A stretch of DNA of 64,000 nt from Adineta vaga (GCA_021613535.1 CP075496.1:10974001-11038000), one strand, 5' to 3'. Positions 41,101-52,412 are shown, counted from the first letter of the stretch. Numbers and translations: made by a program. The notes: generated by a model from the letters alone, not told the origin.

Positions 41101-42188
41101 AAAGTGTAATTATAGTTAAAAAAAAGTTATATATATATATAATAGTCAGACATATCTGAATGCGTAGGACGCAATATTATAAATAAAGAACTATGCTTAA
41201 TTTGACAATCCACCCCCGTTTTTCGAAGGAAATAATGGTGAAGAACCAATGATTTTTATCTTCCATGATTCTGATCATATTCGATGGTAAATCATGCGAT
41301 GAAAAAAGAAACATTAAATTGCCATTCTTTTGTTTTGTTTTTTTATCAAATGAAGTATTTTAACGATACATTAATCATGATTTCGTTTTTTCGATTTTTT
41401 TTCAAAAGGAAACCTTCGATTTTTATTTGATGCATGTTATTACTACTTCATTTATTTAAACAAACATGTTTAGAATTCTTTCAAGTACTCGATAGTTTAT
41501 TCTATTGAATAATACTAATTTAAACTTTTAATTTTCCTTTTTATGAACTAATTCGAATAGATTTGTGTGTATATTTCTCAAGTAATGATTGCCTGATAGA
41601 AAATCGTTTCGTGAATCTACGGAATTCAAGAATAAAAAAGAAATTTAAATTGAAAGAGAGTTTGTTTCTTTCTTCAATATAGTTGTAGGAAAAAAATGTG
41701 AAGTATATGATAAACACTATTTGATTTTTGTCTACCTTCGTAGCGGTGTTTTCATCGTGTTTAAAAAGAAAGTAATGATACACCTTCTTTATTCGACGAA
41801 TGATGAAGGTTGTTGACTTTCACACCTTTTCCAGTTTCTTTTTCTTCTTCTCTTTTTATGTAACATTGAAATATTTTTTCTAGAATGAATCACTTTTTGT
41901 TATAAACGCCTGATAAATAAGCTGATCGTGCAAGTTAAGAACGATAATATCTATGCGCCAACTTGCCTTCTTCGCTCTCTCTCGCTCTTTTACTGCCTTT
42001 TTTCTCTAAAATCTCCCTGACAACGTCACTCTCATCATTTCTCTTTAAATAATCGAGAGCATTTGTAAGATTTCTTATTAGAAAATAATTTCCTGCACGA
42101 ACAAGTAAAGAAGTAGAAAAAGTGGCAAAATGATTATTTTTAGTTTTCTTTTTCAGAAATCAATTGTTATTTTTACTTAATCAAAAAA
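38102..42188. other. Long divergent spacer, FNDC3 / TPPP
   Basis: About 4.1 kb with the promoters of both genes. Holds a CTTT-type run (about 38306-38334), a TTAT tetranucleotide repeat (40601-40627), a TA run near 40818-40830 and many poly-A/T tracts. Open frames here are low-complexity. An acceptor TTTTTCAG ending at 42156 indicates a 5'-UTR intron for TPPP. Confidence 0.5.
40601..40627. repeat. (TTAT)n tetranucleotide repeat
   Basis: About six units of TTAT in the spacer. Simple sequence, no function assigned. Confidence 0.85.
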
Positions 42189-42866
42189 ATGGCATCAGGT
42201 GGTAATAGTGATTTAAAAGAAGCATTCGACAAGTATTCGAAATTCGGCAAAACTGAAGCTCAATTGAAAGAAAAGGATGTTCGAATTGAATCAAAAAATA
42301 TTCAAAAAATGATGAAAGATGGCGGTATTGTTGATAGTAAATATACTACTCAATTACTTGATAATGATATTGCACGTGTACTTGGAAAACTAACAACGGG
42401 TGGAACTTATCAAAAAGGCATGTAAGTTGAAATGAAATAGATTTCGTTCTTTTTATTTTCCTTATTGTATTAATATATGTAAATATTATTTTAGTAAAAC
42501 ATTTGAATTAAATGGTTTCAAACAACTGATTGATCAAATAGCAGACTCGAAAAAAACAACGGCTGATCATATTATTTCACAAATTAGTTCAACAGGTGGT
42601 CCAAGTTTAGTTCATGTTACGGTACGAAATGATTTTCTTTTGCTTGATGAATTATATATATTCTTTTCATATGTATTTAATAGGGTACAGCAAATAAGAA
42701 TATAACTGATCGTATGACAGATACAAGTCATTATACAGGCTCACATAAGGAACGTTTCGATGCTGAAGGCCATGGCAAAGGCAAAGAAGGTCGCGCCGAT
42801 GAAGCAAAAGCTAGTGGTTATGTTGGAAATTATAAAGGAGAAGGAACATATGATAAAAAAAAATAA
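42189..42866 (+). CDS. TPPP: Tubulin polymerization-promoting protein (p25-alpha)
   Basis: Binds and bundles microtubules; conserved in ciliated animals. Three exons (42189..42421, 42495..42621, 42684..42866) give 180 residues, the length of the short TPPP3-like form without the disordered N-terminal extension. The p25-alpha core is intact: [13 protein letters not shown] at the start, [14 protein letters not shown] in the middle, and the conserved C-terminal signature [15 protein letters not shown]...GKGKEGR...[14 protein letters not shown] 5'-UTR acceptor lies 33 nt before the ATG. Confidence 0.95.
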
Positions 42867-44083
42867 AGACGAATTCTTCAATCAAGATATTTAAAAACTT
42901 CTAAATATTTCTATGAACATATATATATGTGTCTATGTTTTGTGTATTGATCTTTTTATGTGATAATATTTTTCCTCAGTTGTATCTGTCTTATTCATGG
43001 CAATTTCTATAATAATCTTTCACATCTAGTAGTATAAAGACATTAGTAAAATGCACGGAAAATTGAAATAATTTCTTCATATATCTTTGCATAAGATTTC
43101 CTGACAAAAGAAAAGGACAATGATGTGAAACAATGACGACAACCTTAGCTGCTCTATTCTATTGTACACGCAACAAGAAAAAAAACTAGACTGTCTATAA
43201 TCATATTCTTCTCTTTTTTTCTCGTAATATACAAACGACGACTGAGAGAGTGAAAAAGAAATACTGACGTAAGTAAAGCAGGAAAGAAAGAAAGGAAGAA
43301 AAATGAAAATCGTAAATATTTTTTTATCGAATCTATATATATACATATAGGAATACATCTATCGTTTTTTAAAAGAAGCTCAAATTTTTTCCTTCTTCAC
43401 TCTTAATTGTTTACTGATTCGATAATATTATATTATCATCGTCTTAATCAATATTTAACAAGAATACTTGTTTCTGTTCTGCTGTCATTGTTACTTAATT
43501 GCTTCAAGTAAGTTTTTGCCGATCGACGACTTCTTTCTTTTACCATTTCCCTCCTCCGCCTCTCCCTCTCCCTCTCTCTCTTTCGTCATGACGTCATGAA
43601 TGTTGGTGGAAAAAAGTTTTCTCAGTTATCATAGACATGAAAGATTAGGTAATATGTCATAATTTTTTATGACGAAAATAGAGTGAAAAAAAAAACATGT
43701 AATGTTGTGCTCATTTGTGTTTATTTTATATAATTGGGAATTTAGGGCTCGATATTTGAGATAAATCATTTGAAGAAAAGAGATAAAAACGAACAACATA
43801 AATCTGATTTTATGTTTTGATAGTTCGAATGATAATGAATTTTTCAAATATTTTACTTATGAATAACTACTGTAATCATTTTACCTCCGCCTTCACATAC
43901 CATCTACCTTATAGTTTGTTTCTTTTAGTGTAGGCGGTGCCGATAAGTTCTTTTTCGTTCTGTTATTTTTTTCTCCCACGGATGTCTTTTTATTCCAATC
44001 AATAAATGTTTTTTGTTCTCTAATAAAGATGTATATCTGAATATGATGTAATTCTTTTCTTTTCTAGTTATTTTCAAAAGCTG
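42867..44083. promoter_or_regulatory. TPPP 3' UTR and bZIP 5' region
   Basis: 1.2 kb. The right half holds a pyrimidine-rich stretch (43540-43585) followed by a 14-bp palindrome containing TGACGTCA. A donor-like CAA|GTAAGT at 43508 and an acceptor TTTTCTAG ending at 44067 suggest a 5'-UTR intron. Frames near 43.1-43.8 kb are noise. Confidence 0.5.
43586..43599. promoter_or_regulatory. Palindromic CRE/ATF site upstream of the bZIP gene
   Basis: TCATGACGTCATGA is a perfect 14-bp palindrome with the CRE core TGACGTCA at 43589-43596, about 490 bp upstream of a bZIP start codon. bZIP proteins of the ATF/JDP2 class bind such sites, so autoregulation is possible. The site may be in the promoter or in the first intron. 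Confidence 0.55.
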
Positions 44084-45154
44084 ATGAATTCAACCATTGA
44101 TAGCAAGACAATGTCATCAATGAAATCATCGTGTGTAAAATTTGAAACGATTGATTCTATCATTACTTATTTGAGAGCACCTTCACCACCAGAAGTAGTT
44201 TCTTCATCAACTACTTCTACAGTAATCGGTTCTACAGAATTCAATAATGGATCAAAAGCAACAACAAAAAACAAAAAGGAAAAAGAGCTAGGGCAAACAA
44301 AGGTCGAAGGTTCTGTGGAAGTTCTCGCATCGGGTCGTGTCAAGTAAAAAAGAAAAACTTGTTTTACAATAAATAATTATAAGAGTTTATATTAACTTAT
44401 TAGATATGGTCCGATAACTGTCAACCCACGTAAACAACCGTCTAAAACATTATTTACAGGACGTCGCTCGAAGTATGAATTTCTAACTGGTGATGATGAG
44501 CAAAGACGTCGTGTACGACGCGAACGTAATCGTGTTGCTGCAACAAAATGTCGTGAAAAACGTGAGAATGTTTTAGCATATCTTGAAATGGAACATTATA
44601 AGGAAACAGAACAATACAATCGTCTTCAACAAATGATTACGCAATTGAAACAACGTAAACAAAATCTTGAATCAGCATTTTCCAATCATTTAATTCATCA
44701 TGCATCACAACAGATAAATCCAACACCACTAAAACCATCAACGGCCTTTGGTGATCCAACTTTTCTTACAAATACTATAGAAACATCAGTTCTACCACTT
44801 CCTTCTCATCCATCACATATGATTTCTCATGATGAGAAGGAATTTAATAATTTTCTTCAACCAATATCAACACAATCCGTATTAACAAATTCAGCTTATA
44901 TTTCAGATCAACCGAATGGTTGTTTTCCAAATGACCAAGAATCTCAACAACAAATATTTTCGATGTATTCGAGTAGTATCAAACTTCTTATTAATAATTT
45001 ATCACCTCTATCATCAAATATTGATAGTAATAATAATGATTGTTCGGGTTTGTTTAATTCAGCATATGGAACATCAACATGTGCTCAGCAACATTCTAGT
45101 TCTAGTGAAGATGATTCCTTACCATCAATGCATAAAAATTCTTACGTATATTGA
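44084..45154 (+). CDS. bZIP transcription factor, FOS/ATF3/JDP2 class
   Basis: Nuclear DNA-binding factor. Two exons (44084..44343, 44404..45154) give 336 residues. The basic region RRERNRVAATKCREKR carries the AP-1/ATF signature N129-x-x-A-A-x-x-C136-R137. Leucines at 147, 161, 168 and 175 form the zipper; the second heptad position (154) is Glu, a break that could favour heterodimerisation. A motif upstream of the basic region (KYGPITVNPRKQPSKTLFTG) resembles the segment before the basic region in ATF3/JDP2. The C-terminal half is Ser/Asn/Gln-rich, probably an activation region, longer than in JDP2. ATG chosen because it is the first in frame after the upstream acceptor. Confidence 0.9.
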
Positions 45155-45260
45155 TGAAAACAATTCATTAATGACGCATTTAATCAATTAACTTTAACAC
45201 TCATTCATTCTCTTCATTGATTTCTAGTCTTCACTGACAAACTTGCAATGATCTCTTCGT

Positions 45261-45303
<43 letters not shown>

Positions 45304-45500
45304 GTCATAAATGTTTCCTTTTTACTAATCCTGATATCAAGACTAGACATTTCGGATGATCTTAATACCTATATATTAAAACCAATCAAACTGTTCTTTC
45401 TTTCATTGTGCGATTATGTTACTATTTGTGTTTTCTTTAGTTTCTCAATAAAGTTGCTTATGAAACAACGAAGATCGAATTCGTGTTTTTTTTTTCGTGT
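45155..45500. other. 3' UTRs of bZIP and calaxin genes
   Basis: 346 bp between convergent stops, containing a TTTC microsatellite and AT-rich sequence. No gene. Confidence 0.55.
45260..45302. repeat. (TTTC)10 microsatellite
   Basis: About ten tandem TTTC units in the 3' UTR region after the bZIP gene. Likely length-polymorphic. Confidence 0.9.
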
Positions 45501-46145
45501 CTATTTGATGTATTTTTCTTTTTTTGATATAATTGATATATGTCCATTAAGCATAGATTTAACAATATGTTTTCGAAAAAGACGTGGTAGAACTTGACCA
45601 AAACATTGTATTAATGTGGGATTTTCTTGACATGTTCGATAATAATCATCAAAACTAATAACACCATCATGATCTTTATCAAATTTTTTAAATATTAATG
45701 TAATAAATTCATGTAAAATTAAGTCAGCATCTTCTTTTTCATTCATAATTGGTAGATCTTTTCGTAGAAATGTAAATAATTCTTCTCGTTGTAAATTTCC
45801 ATCAGCACTGACATCATAGACACGAAAAATAAATTTTATTTGTTCTTCAATTGATGCATATAATAATAAATTAATGGCGGATAAAAATTGTTTTAACGAT
45901 AGTGTTTTTTCACCTTGTCCAGTCAATATAAATAAACGTTCGACGATCGTTTCATCATTAAGATCAAATATTGTGGATAAAAAATCACGAAAATATTCTC
46001 GTGTTAATTGATAATTATCATCACATAATTTATGAAATATTAACGTTAAACGATTTATTTCAATTCCAGCTTCATCAAAATTTAATGAAGATAAAAATGT
46101 TCGATCAAATTTCTTTTGTTCAGCTTGTAAACGACGTAACGGCAT
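45501..46145 (-). CDS. CLXN: Calaxin-like EF-hand protein (EFCAB1)
   Basis: Calcium sensor of the ciliary outer dynein arm. Intronless, 214 residues. The calaxin pattern is kept: RDFLSTIFDLNDETIVERLF, a first EF loop that has degenerated (GQGEKTLSLKQF), SIEEQIKFIFRVYD leading into DVSADGNLQREE, then DKDHDGVISFDD and the family tail NPTLIQCFGQVLPRL. Loop 2 has Glu at position 12, loop 3 Asp. Similar in general shape to neuronal calcium sensors, but the tail segment argues for calaxin. Fits an animal with motile cilia, like TPPP nearby. Confidence 0.85.
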   Translation of the reverse strand: MPLRRLQAEQKKFDRTFLSSLNFDEAGIEINRLTLIFHKLCDDNYQLTREYFRDFLSTIFDLNDETIVERLFILTGQGEKTLSLKQFLSAINLLLYASIEEQIKFIFRVYDVSADGNLQREELFTFLRKDLPIMNEKEDADLILHEFITLIFKKFDKDHDGVISFDDYYRTCQENPTLIQCFGQVLPRLFRKHIVKSMLNGHISIISKKEKYIK

Positions 46146-46556
46146 TTTATTTTCATAAATTATGCGCGAAAATATCTATTTCTCTAATACAATGAACAAT
46201 CGAAATGTATATATATATAGATATTCAAATTTGATCTTTCAAGCATTGATATTTTTAACAAAAGCTTTTCTTTTCTATTGATTTGTCATTCAAATGGATT
46301 TTAAAGACAAGTCTCTCTTCAATTATAAAGTACACTTCAACTGTCTCATATCTTTACATATATATTAGTGACATCTCGTATTCATTTATTCTTTTCAGTT
46401 CTTTGTGATATAGAATATTCTCGAATAATGTTGAGAAATTTAATAGAATTATTGAATTGAATATCGAAAGAGTTTATTTCAAACGGATCGATAATACAAA
46501 TGATAGAACGGTGAAAAAACATTGAACTATAAATGATTTTCTGTGTTTGTAACCGT
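46146..46556. other. Spacer, nothing recognised
   Basis: 411 bp between the calaxin start and the AHSA1 stop, both minus. Contains a short TA run near 46209 and should hold the calaxin promoter. No gene or RNA seen. Confidence 0.5.
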
Positions 46557-47798
46557 TTAAAACAGTCGAGCTCCATAACCAAATATTGATTTGATACTTT
46601 CAAAATAGAAACGTTTCCATCCTTCCTAGAATAGTCAGAAAATGAAATGGAATAAGAAACAATAATGAACTCTATAAGAACTTACCATTGTATTGTCATA
46701 GAATTGCGTTGGTACACCAGTTTGTTGTACGATTAACTTGGTTTGTTCTGTATCATCCTGAAAGATTAATGAAACGTGTGAATAATGTTCCCTAGGCCAT
46801 GATTTAAAACGCCACATCATATCAATACGATCACAAGGTATAATCTCAAGAAAACTTCCAGTTATATTATCACCAAATAATGAAAATTTTCCACCCTGTT
46901 GACAATCATACTGTGAAACGCTATTTTGTGTAAATGCTCTGACCATATTAATATCTGTAAATGCTTGAAATAATTCTGATCTTGGACATTTAAATGTATC
47001 TTCGACATGTAACTCTCGTGTTTCAAATGATGTTGATGTACCAGTCGCTGATGATGATTGAGAAGTTGAGGAAGATTTTGATGACGTTGCAGTATTTGTA
47101 TTAATTGAGGATGATGTTGAAACGGTTTTCGTGTTTGTAGTAGTAGAAGAATTTTTTGTCGGTAAAATAAGACCTTGAGAGAATTCTTCTTTGAGCTTAC
47201 GAACATATTCACCAAGTTTTTCTCGTATAATAGGTTCACCTTTTTGTTTCATCATTTCTTTTAATTTATCACCTTTTGATTTTTCAACTGAAAATGTTAT
47301 ATTCACTTCATGAATTTCATTCTCATCAGATAGATTTGGTACTTCAAATCCGCCTTCAAATTTTGTTCGATTTTCACCGGTACGAACTGATCCTTCCCAT
47401 TTACCTTCTATATGCCATTCATACTAAAATTTTAGAAAAAAAAATAATATCATTTTAATTAATATTATCATTGGTTTTTCTTTCTTCTTCTTACAAGAAA
47501 AACAAGTTTAGCCTTGCGATTATTTGCTGATGCTTCACCATCACATTTTTTCAATTCTTTTACTTCACAAATAAACTGTTCATCTTCAACTTTAAGACCT
47601 ATTAATAATTCATTCAATTTATCTTTTGACCACTGTGTAGCATTCTTTTCTTTCCAATGCCAATTATTTGGATTTGTAGCTGAAAGAAAAAAGTAATTTC
47701 ATTGAATTTACACAATACCAGTTCAGATTTATTTTCTACATACCATCAGGACGTTCTTCAACAATCCAACGTGGATCACCTTTTCCCCATTCAGCCAT
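46557..47798 (-). CDS. AHSA1: AHSA1, activator of HSP90 ATPase
   Basis: HSP90 co-chaperone in the cytosol. Four exons on the minus strand start at ATG 47798. The N-terminal AHA1 domain shows NPNNWHWKEKNATQWSKDKL and GDKLKEMMKQ; a Ser/Thr-rich linker of about 50 residues follows (47160-47040); the C-terminal AHSA1/START-like domain has DTFKCPRSELFQAFTD, GGKFSLFGDNITGSF, FKSWPREHYSHVSL and FQDDTEQTKL. The last short exon gives EGWKRFYFESIKSIFGYGARLF, matching the family C-terminus to the last residue. Both domains intact; the linker is longer and more Ser/Thr-rich than in vertebrates. Confidence 0.95.
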
Positions 47799-48993
47799 TA
47801 CTTGATAAGTTTAATCTCTATTAAGAATTAATAATGCAGAGAAATGTTCAAACAAGCTCCTTTAGAAATGAGTTATTCAACAATCCGTCGGCCGCGTCGT
47901 TTGAATAGAAATGATTTCAATGACTTCTATCTGATTCGTTTTTAAAAACCAATAGAAGACAAACACGATTGGTTTTTTTTGTAGCCAATGATACGTATTA
48001 TATATTTTTTCATTCGCTATCTAATAACCAATTACATTTCGAAACTTATTGACATGACGTGATCATTTACGTACGTACGTACGTACGTACGCATGAGCAT
48101 TTTCCAGCCAGAACAACACTTGATGAAAAGTTTTTTTCTCTTTCTTATAAAAATCAAAGAAATACTAAATCTATAATTAGATGTATTCAGTTTACGTCAT
48201 CGTTCACACTCTCAATTTGAATCTCTGACTGCTGGTTATGAACAAGATAATAAGCGTTCAATTTTCACATAAATTTGCCGTATTATCACTTGGCAGTCTA
48301 AATTGAAATTTTCACAGCTATATAAAATGTATCCACGAAGATCAACTTTCATTTAATTGTAATCGAATTTGCATAAAAATATTTTTGCGTAGAATTAAGC
48401 AATTTCTTTCTGATGAAAAGTTTGAAGTTGATGTTTTTATTATTGTCTAGATTCACTGCGGGATTTAAAGTATCCAAGGGAAACAACTACAATTCATTTT
48501 CATAGTCCACTTTTAAAAGAACAAATATACTAAAGATGTTGCATACTTTGTAGATTTTATTATAAAATTATACGTGAAATTAAAAAAATATCAAAAGTGA
48601 TCAAGGTCGATATTCTTTTAAGATAATATAGTGAATAAAAGTGTACTGAGAACTTTGAAAGGTTTTCGTTTCTACTTTCAGGATATCACATTACGTAAAT
48701 ATTAAATTATCGATATCGTTTAAACATATTGTTCGGCTCTTATTATCGTTCATTAGCGATACTCAATTTTGCATAAAATAATATCGTAATAAAAAGCTTA
48801 GCAGTACAGAAAAACAAGAAGTTTGTATTAAAACCATCTTTTACAATTTTTGTGTTCTTGATTCATTTTTTAATGTTACTATACACACTTGTTTTACAGT
48901 CGTCAACGTATAGGTAAATATTTCATTAATGAGTCATATCAATTCTCCTTTTACCAATGAATAATCTCATGTTTGTATGGACATTTACAAAAA
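47799..48993. other. Divergent spacer, AHSA1 / repeat-protein gene
   Basis: 1.2 kb. The left end has a CG-rich patch (GTCGGCCGCGTCG at about 47886) rare in this AT-rich window, and a (TACG)6 repeat (48068-48091). I looked for heat-shock elements (GAAnnTTC arrays) and saw none convincing. No coding sequence. Confidence 0.5.
48068..48091. repeat. (TACG)6 self-complementary repeat
   Basis: Six TACG units, each containing the palindrome ACGT, giving a 24-bp self-complementary tract with six CpGs in an AT-rich genome, about 270 bp upstream of AHSA1. Confidence 0.9.
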
Positions 48994-49824
48994 ATGACGT
49001 CGAAATCAACAGTCGATATTCAACGCAATGCTTACGAACAATTATATTCAAAACATCAGACTACTAGACGAGAACATCAAGTCGACCTCGTTAAATCAAT
49101 ACAATATTTAAACGAAGAAGTACAAACTGCTTTGAGAGAAGATAAAAACACATATGAAAAAGCAATGGAAGACTATCATCAAGAATTTAATATTTTCAAG
49201 CGTATCTTTACCAGTGCAGCTTCAGAACATCAAAAACAAGCTGTTTTACCTGTGAAAGAAATATATCATGAACGAAAAGATCTTGCTAATAAAATTGTTG
49301 AATTACTTAATGAAACAATAGCTGAAACAAATCTCATTGAAACACGTAAATATTGGAATGGTTCAATTGCAGTTGTATATAATCCACTTACTGGTCGTGC
49401 TGAATGGAAACAAAATTGGCATGGTGGTATTCATGGTGTATTTAATCCTTCGACTGGTATCATCGAATGGCAACAAGAATTTCATCATGGTGTTTATGGA
49501 GTTTTTAATCCGAAATTGAATGTTGTCGAATGGAAGAATCATTTTAATGGTGGTATACATGGCGTGTATAATCCTTCTACAGGTATTATAGAATGGAAAT
49601 CAAGTTTTCATTCTGGTGTTGGAGGTGTATATAATCCACTTACTGGACAGGTAGAGTGGAAAACAAGTTTACATGGTGGCGTTGTTGGATATTTTAATTC
49701 TCAAACACAACAAGTTGAATGGTTAGAGTCGACATGGCATCATGGTATTGCTCTTATTCATTGGGATTCAAATTCTAAAACTTATTTAACTACTGCTAGC
49801 TGTGGTTGGTTTGATAATGAATAA
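48994..49824 (+). CDS. Intronless protein with seven 21-residue YNP-TG-EW repeats
   Basis: 276 residues from ATG 48994 (an in-frame TTG 21 nt upstream is not a likely start). Residues 1-115 are charged and probably helical/coiled. From W121 on, units of exactly 21 residues begin at 121, 142, 163, 184, 205, 226 and 247. Each has an aromatic or Leu at unit position 1, H/N-G/H-G about positions 2-4, a V/Y-x-N-P turn at 7-11, T-G at 13-14 and E-W at 17-18; the last unit is degenerate. The alternation of hydrophobic residues with NP and TG turns suggests stacked beta-hairpins or a propeller/solenoid. No signal peptide. I do not recognise the family; it is not MORN, kelch or WG repeat by spacing. 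Confidence 0.85.
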   Translation: MTSKSTVDIQRNAYEQLYSKHQTTRREHQVDLVKSIQYLNEEVQTALREDKNTYEKAMEDYHQEFNIFKRIFTSAASEHQKQAVLPVKEIYHERKDLANKIVELLNETIAETNLIETRKYWNGSIAVVYNPLTGRAEWKQNWHGGIHGVFNPSTGIIEWQQEFHHGVYGVFNPKLNVVEWKNHFNGGIHGVYNPSTGIIEWKSSFHSGVGGVYNPLTGQVEWKTSLHGGVVGYFNSQTQQVEWLESTWHHGIALIHWDSNSKTYLTTASCGWFDNE

Positions 49825-50885
49825 GAAAAACATAAAAAGATCTATTTGATTTTGTATTTATTCCTTTTTCTTTCTTTGAATATCACAATTATAGCTTGAT
49901 TCTTATTATTTCATCTTTTATCTATGTAACAAATGAATTACGTCATGTTGTAAATAAAGTTCTGCTTCTGACACTGTCGCAATTCACAATTATTGTTCAA
50001 GAAGTGGTCTTCGAATTGTTCTGATTAGCATAATGATTTTTGAAGAATGTTTCGCAATATTTTTTCTATTGCATTTATAATAACAGCTTGATTGTTATCG
50101 TACAATACCAATAGACGAATAACTCATTTTGTCATGTTGTCGAACTTGTCTTTTACAACGCAATTCAATTATAAAGAAAGAACAATAGTTGAAGTCGAGA
50201 CGATTAGTGTTATGTTTTATTTTTGTTTTCATAACTCTACAATTGATTGAACAAGTCATTCTTATTCTTCATATGTCATCATAAATTATAGTATAGTCGA
50301 TGATCTCTCATGTTTAAAATACATATTTTTATGTTATTCAAAATAGGGAAGAAGATAATCTAAATTTACTCTTTACTACATTAACATGTTTTAAATAAAC
50401 GATTTTATTATTGAAACATAGGCAATTATGTAAATTTTTTGCATGAACAATGTACGTGAGAAATTTGATTTGGACGTGTCAAATCGAGATATACATCTTA
50501 ATTTACTAAAAATGATAAAAATCTAAATGAAAATAAATTGATCAACACCACTCTTTTCTACATAAAGAATTAACACTATTGTTATTATTTTCTTTCAGAA
50601 GAATTTATTCGTCATCTTTGATTATCTAAATACAGCATCGCTTTCTAAATGGTCATAAAAGAGCGAGAGAAAAAAAATGTATATACACATATAAACATAT
50701 ATCGGCTAGACGAGACTGCACATATATTCTCTTCTCTTCTGATCACGCCTATTCATTCATTTCTATTCAACAATTTGTTCATACATCAGTCACAGTCACT
50801 AAGGACAATAATAAAAAGTAAGATATTCCATTACTATTTTTCAAATAATTTCTTCTGTAATTTTTAGTTAATCCTCATTTTTCCA
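49825..50885. other. 3' UTR and promoter spacer
   Basis: 1.06 kb between two plus-strand genes. AATAAA at about 49954 could end the upstream gene. A donor AAAAA|GTAAG near 50818 and acceptor TTTTTAG near 50866 mark a roughly 50-nt 5'-UTR intron of the RRM gene. No other gene seen. Confidence 0.5.
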
Positions 50886-51962
50886 ATGTCTATGAATAAT
50901 AATAATACTAATAACAATAGAAAACTTCTTTTTTCAAATTTATCTTATAAAACCAATGAACAAACATTAATGAACTTGTTTTTAATTTATGGTTGCATAG
51001 AAGAATTACATTTAGATAAAGATGATCAAGATCAATCATTACGTAAAGGTTTTCTTGTTTATCAAGATATTGATTCTTTAAATAAAGTCATGTTCAAAAG
51101 GCCACATATTCTTGACAATAGACAAATTCATCTTCAACGAGAAATTCCTAATCAATATCGAAATAGTACACAAAATCTATCTGAACAAATGGGTTTAAAT
51201 TTAACAGTCAATGAAATCTTTATTAGTCGTTTATGTTCGGGAGAAAAACGTGAAATGTTTATAAATTATTTTCAATCATTTGGAAATATAATTGATTGTC
51301 GAGTATTTAATACTTATTCACAAAATCCTCGCCAAACAGGTTATGCATTTTTACGTTTCGCAGACTACGATAGTGTTGGTAAGGTTCAACTTAATATGAA
51401 AATTCAATTGAATATATTTCTTTCTATTTAGATCAAATTATTCTTTCAAGACCACATGTAATCAATTCCAAATTTTATCACATCAGAAAATGTATACCAA
51501 GAGAATATAATTTTATCCTATCGTCAACAAAACCTATCAGTCAAAGTAAACAAATCTGGCGTCATTTTGGATTCGGTTTAATCAATATGAAAACACATGA
51601 AATTACTTATCCATCTTTACCTTCTATTCGGTAAGTGTAAAATTTTGATTTTCGGTAAAACAAAACCGAAGATTCAATGGAATTATGTTTATAGACATGA
51701 AAAAGTTCAATCTTCATCGAATGGTTTTACAATGATTGATCCACCTGCATTAACTGTTTCCGTTGATCGAACAGAATTGAAAAAAACTTCTATAAATGAT
51801 TTTGAAATTGTTACAAATCATTCTCTATCATCCAGTAGTATTTCAATTGTCGATTCCAATGATGATTTTACTCCATTAGCATCACCACTCTATTCAACAG
51901 CTATTGCTTATTCACCAACAGCATTTGATAATGATGTTCATAAAAATTATGAATTGATCTAA
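50886..51962 (+). CDS. hnRNP A/B-like RNA-binding protein with two RRMs
   Basis: Three exons (50886..51378, 51432..51630, 51695..51962) give 319 residues. RRM1 has RNP2 LLFSNL and RNP1 KGFLVY; RRM2 has RNP2 IFISRL and RNP1 TGYAFLRF, ending in IILSRPHVINSKFYHIRKCIPRE, the hnRNP A/Musashi/DAZAP-type close of a second RRM. RRM1 departs from consensus (RNP1 lacks the second aromatic pair). The C-terminus is Ser/Thr-rich rather than Gly-rich, so this is a divergent member. Likely nuclear or cytoplasmic RNA binding; target unknown. The N-terminus is Asn-rich. Confidence 0.87.
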
Positions 51963-52274
51963 TTAAAAACGATTTCTTTTTTTTGTGATGATGAATATTT
52001 AAATGGTATCTGTATATATAAATACGATTACCTTTCTCTTTATATGATCGGATGTCATCAATCTTAATCTTATTGTTTCTTTTTCATAAAATTTGCTTTT
52101 CTTTTCATTCATATTAATGTGTATCTATATTTGGTAAATAATAAATAGTATATGAATAAGATTTCTTTGTTCGAATTGCTTTCATTTGAAAACTAGTCAA
52201 GTGTAATAACTTTCTGACGCAGTTACTTTTCCTTCGTTGATAATATTTAGATTATTCACTAACGATTTAACAAG
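51963..52274. other. 3' UTR / short spacer
   Basis: 312 bp after the RRM gene, AT-rich, with AATAAA-like sequence at about 52139. No gene seen. Confidence 0.45.
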
Positions 52275-52412
52275 ATGGAAGATATATGCACTTGTGAATG
52301 TCATAGAAATCCTGGTGTCCGACATATAATGGCATGCTGTAGACCTTGCCCAAGATGTCAACAACCGATTACCAATCAGCAATATCAAGCACATATACAA
52401 AAGTGTCGTTAA
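52275..52412 (+). CDS. Small Cys/His-rich ORF, possible C2HC zinc finger (45 aa)
   Basis: ATG to TAA, 45 codons with eight cysteines and three histidines: CTCECH at residues 5-10, CCRPCPRC at 21-28, and HIQKC at 40-44. The second half (CPRCQQPI...H...C) has the spacing of C2HC zinc fingers (C-x2-C ... H-x3-C). Such density of metal ligands is unlikely by chance in AT-rich noise. It could be a complete microprotein or the last exon of a gene with unseen upstream exons; ATTTAG at about 52249 is a possible acceptor. Confidence 0.45.
   Translation: MEDICTCECHRNPGVRHIMACCRPCPRCQQPITNQQYQAHIQKCR

Noticed and set aside
47799-48060. Heat-shock elements upstream of AHSA1
   Set aside because: GAA and TTC triplets occur but with wrong spacing (for example GAA-3-TTC) and no three-unit array.
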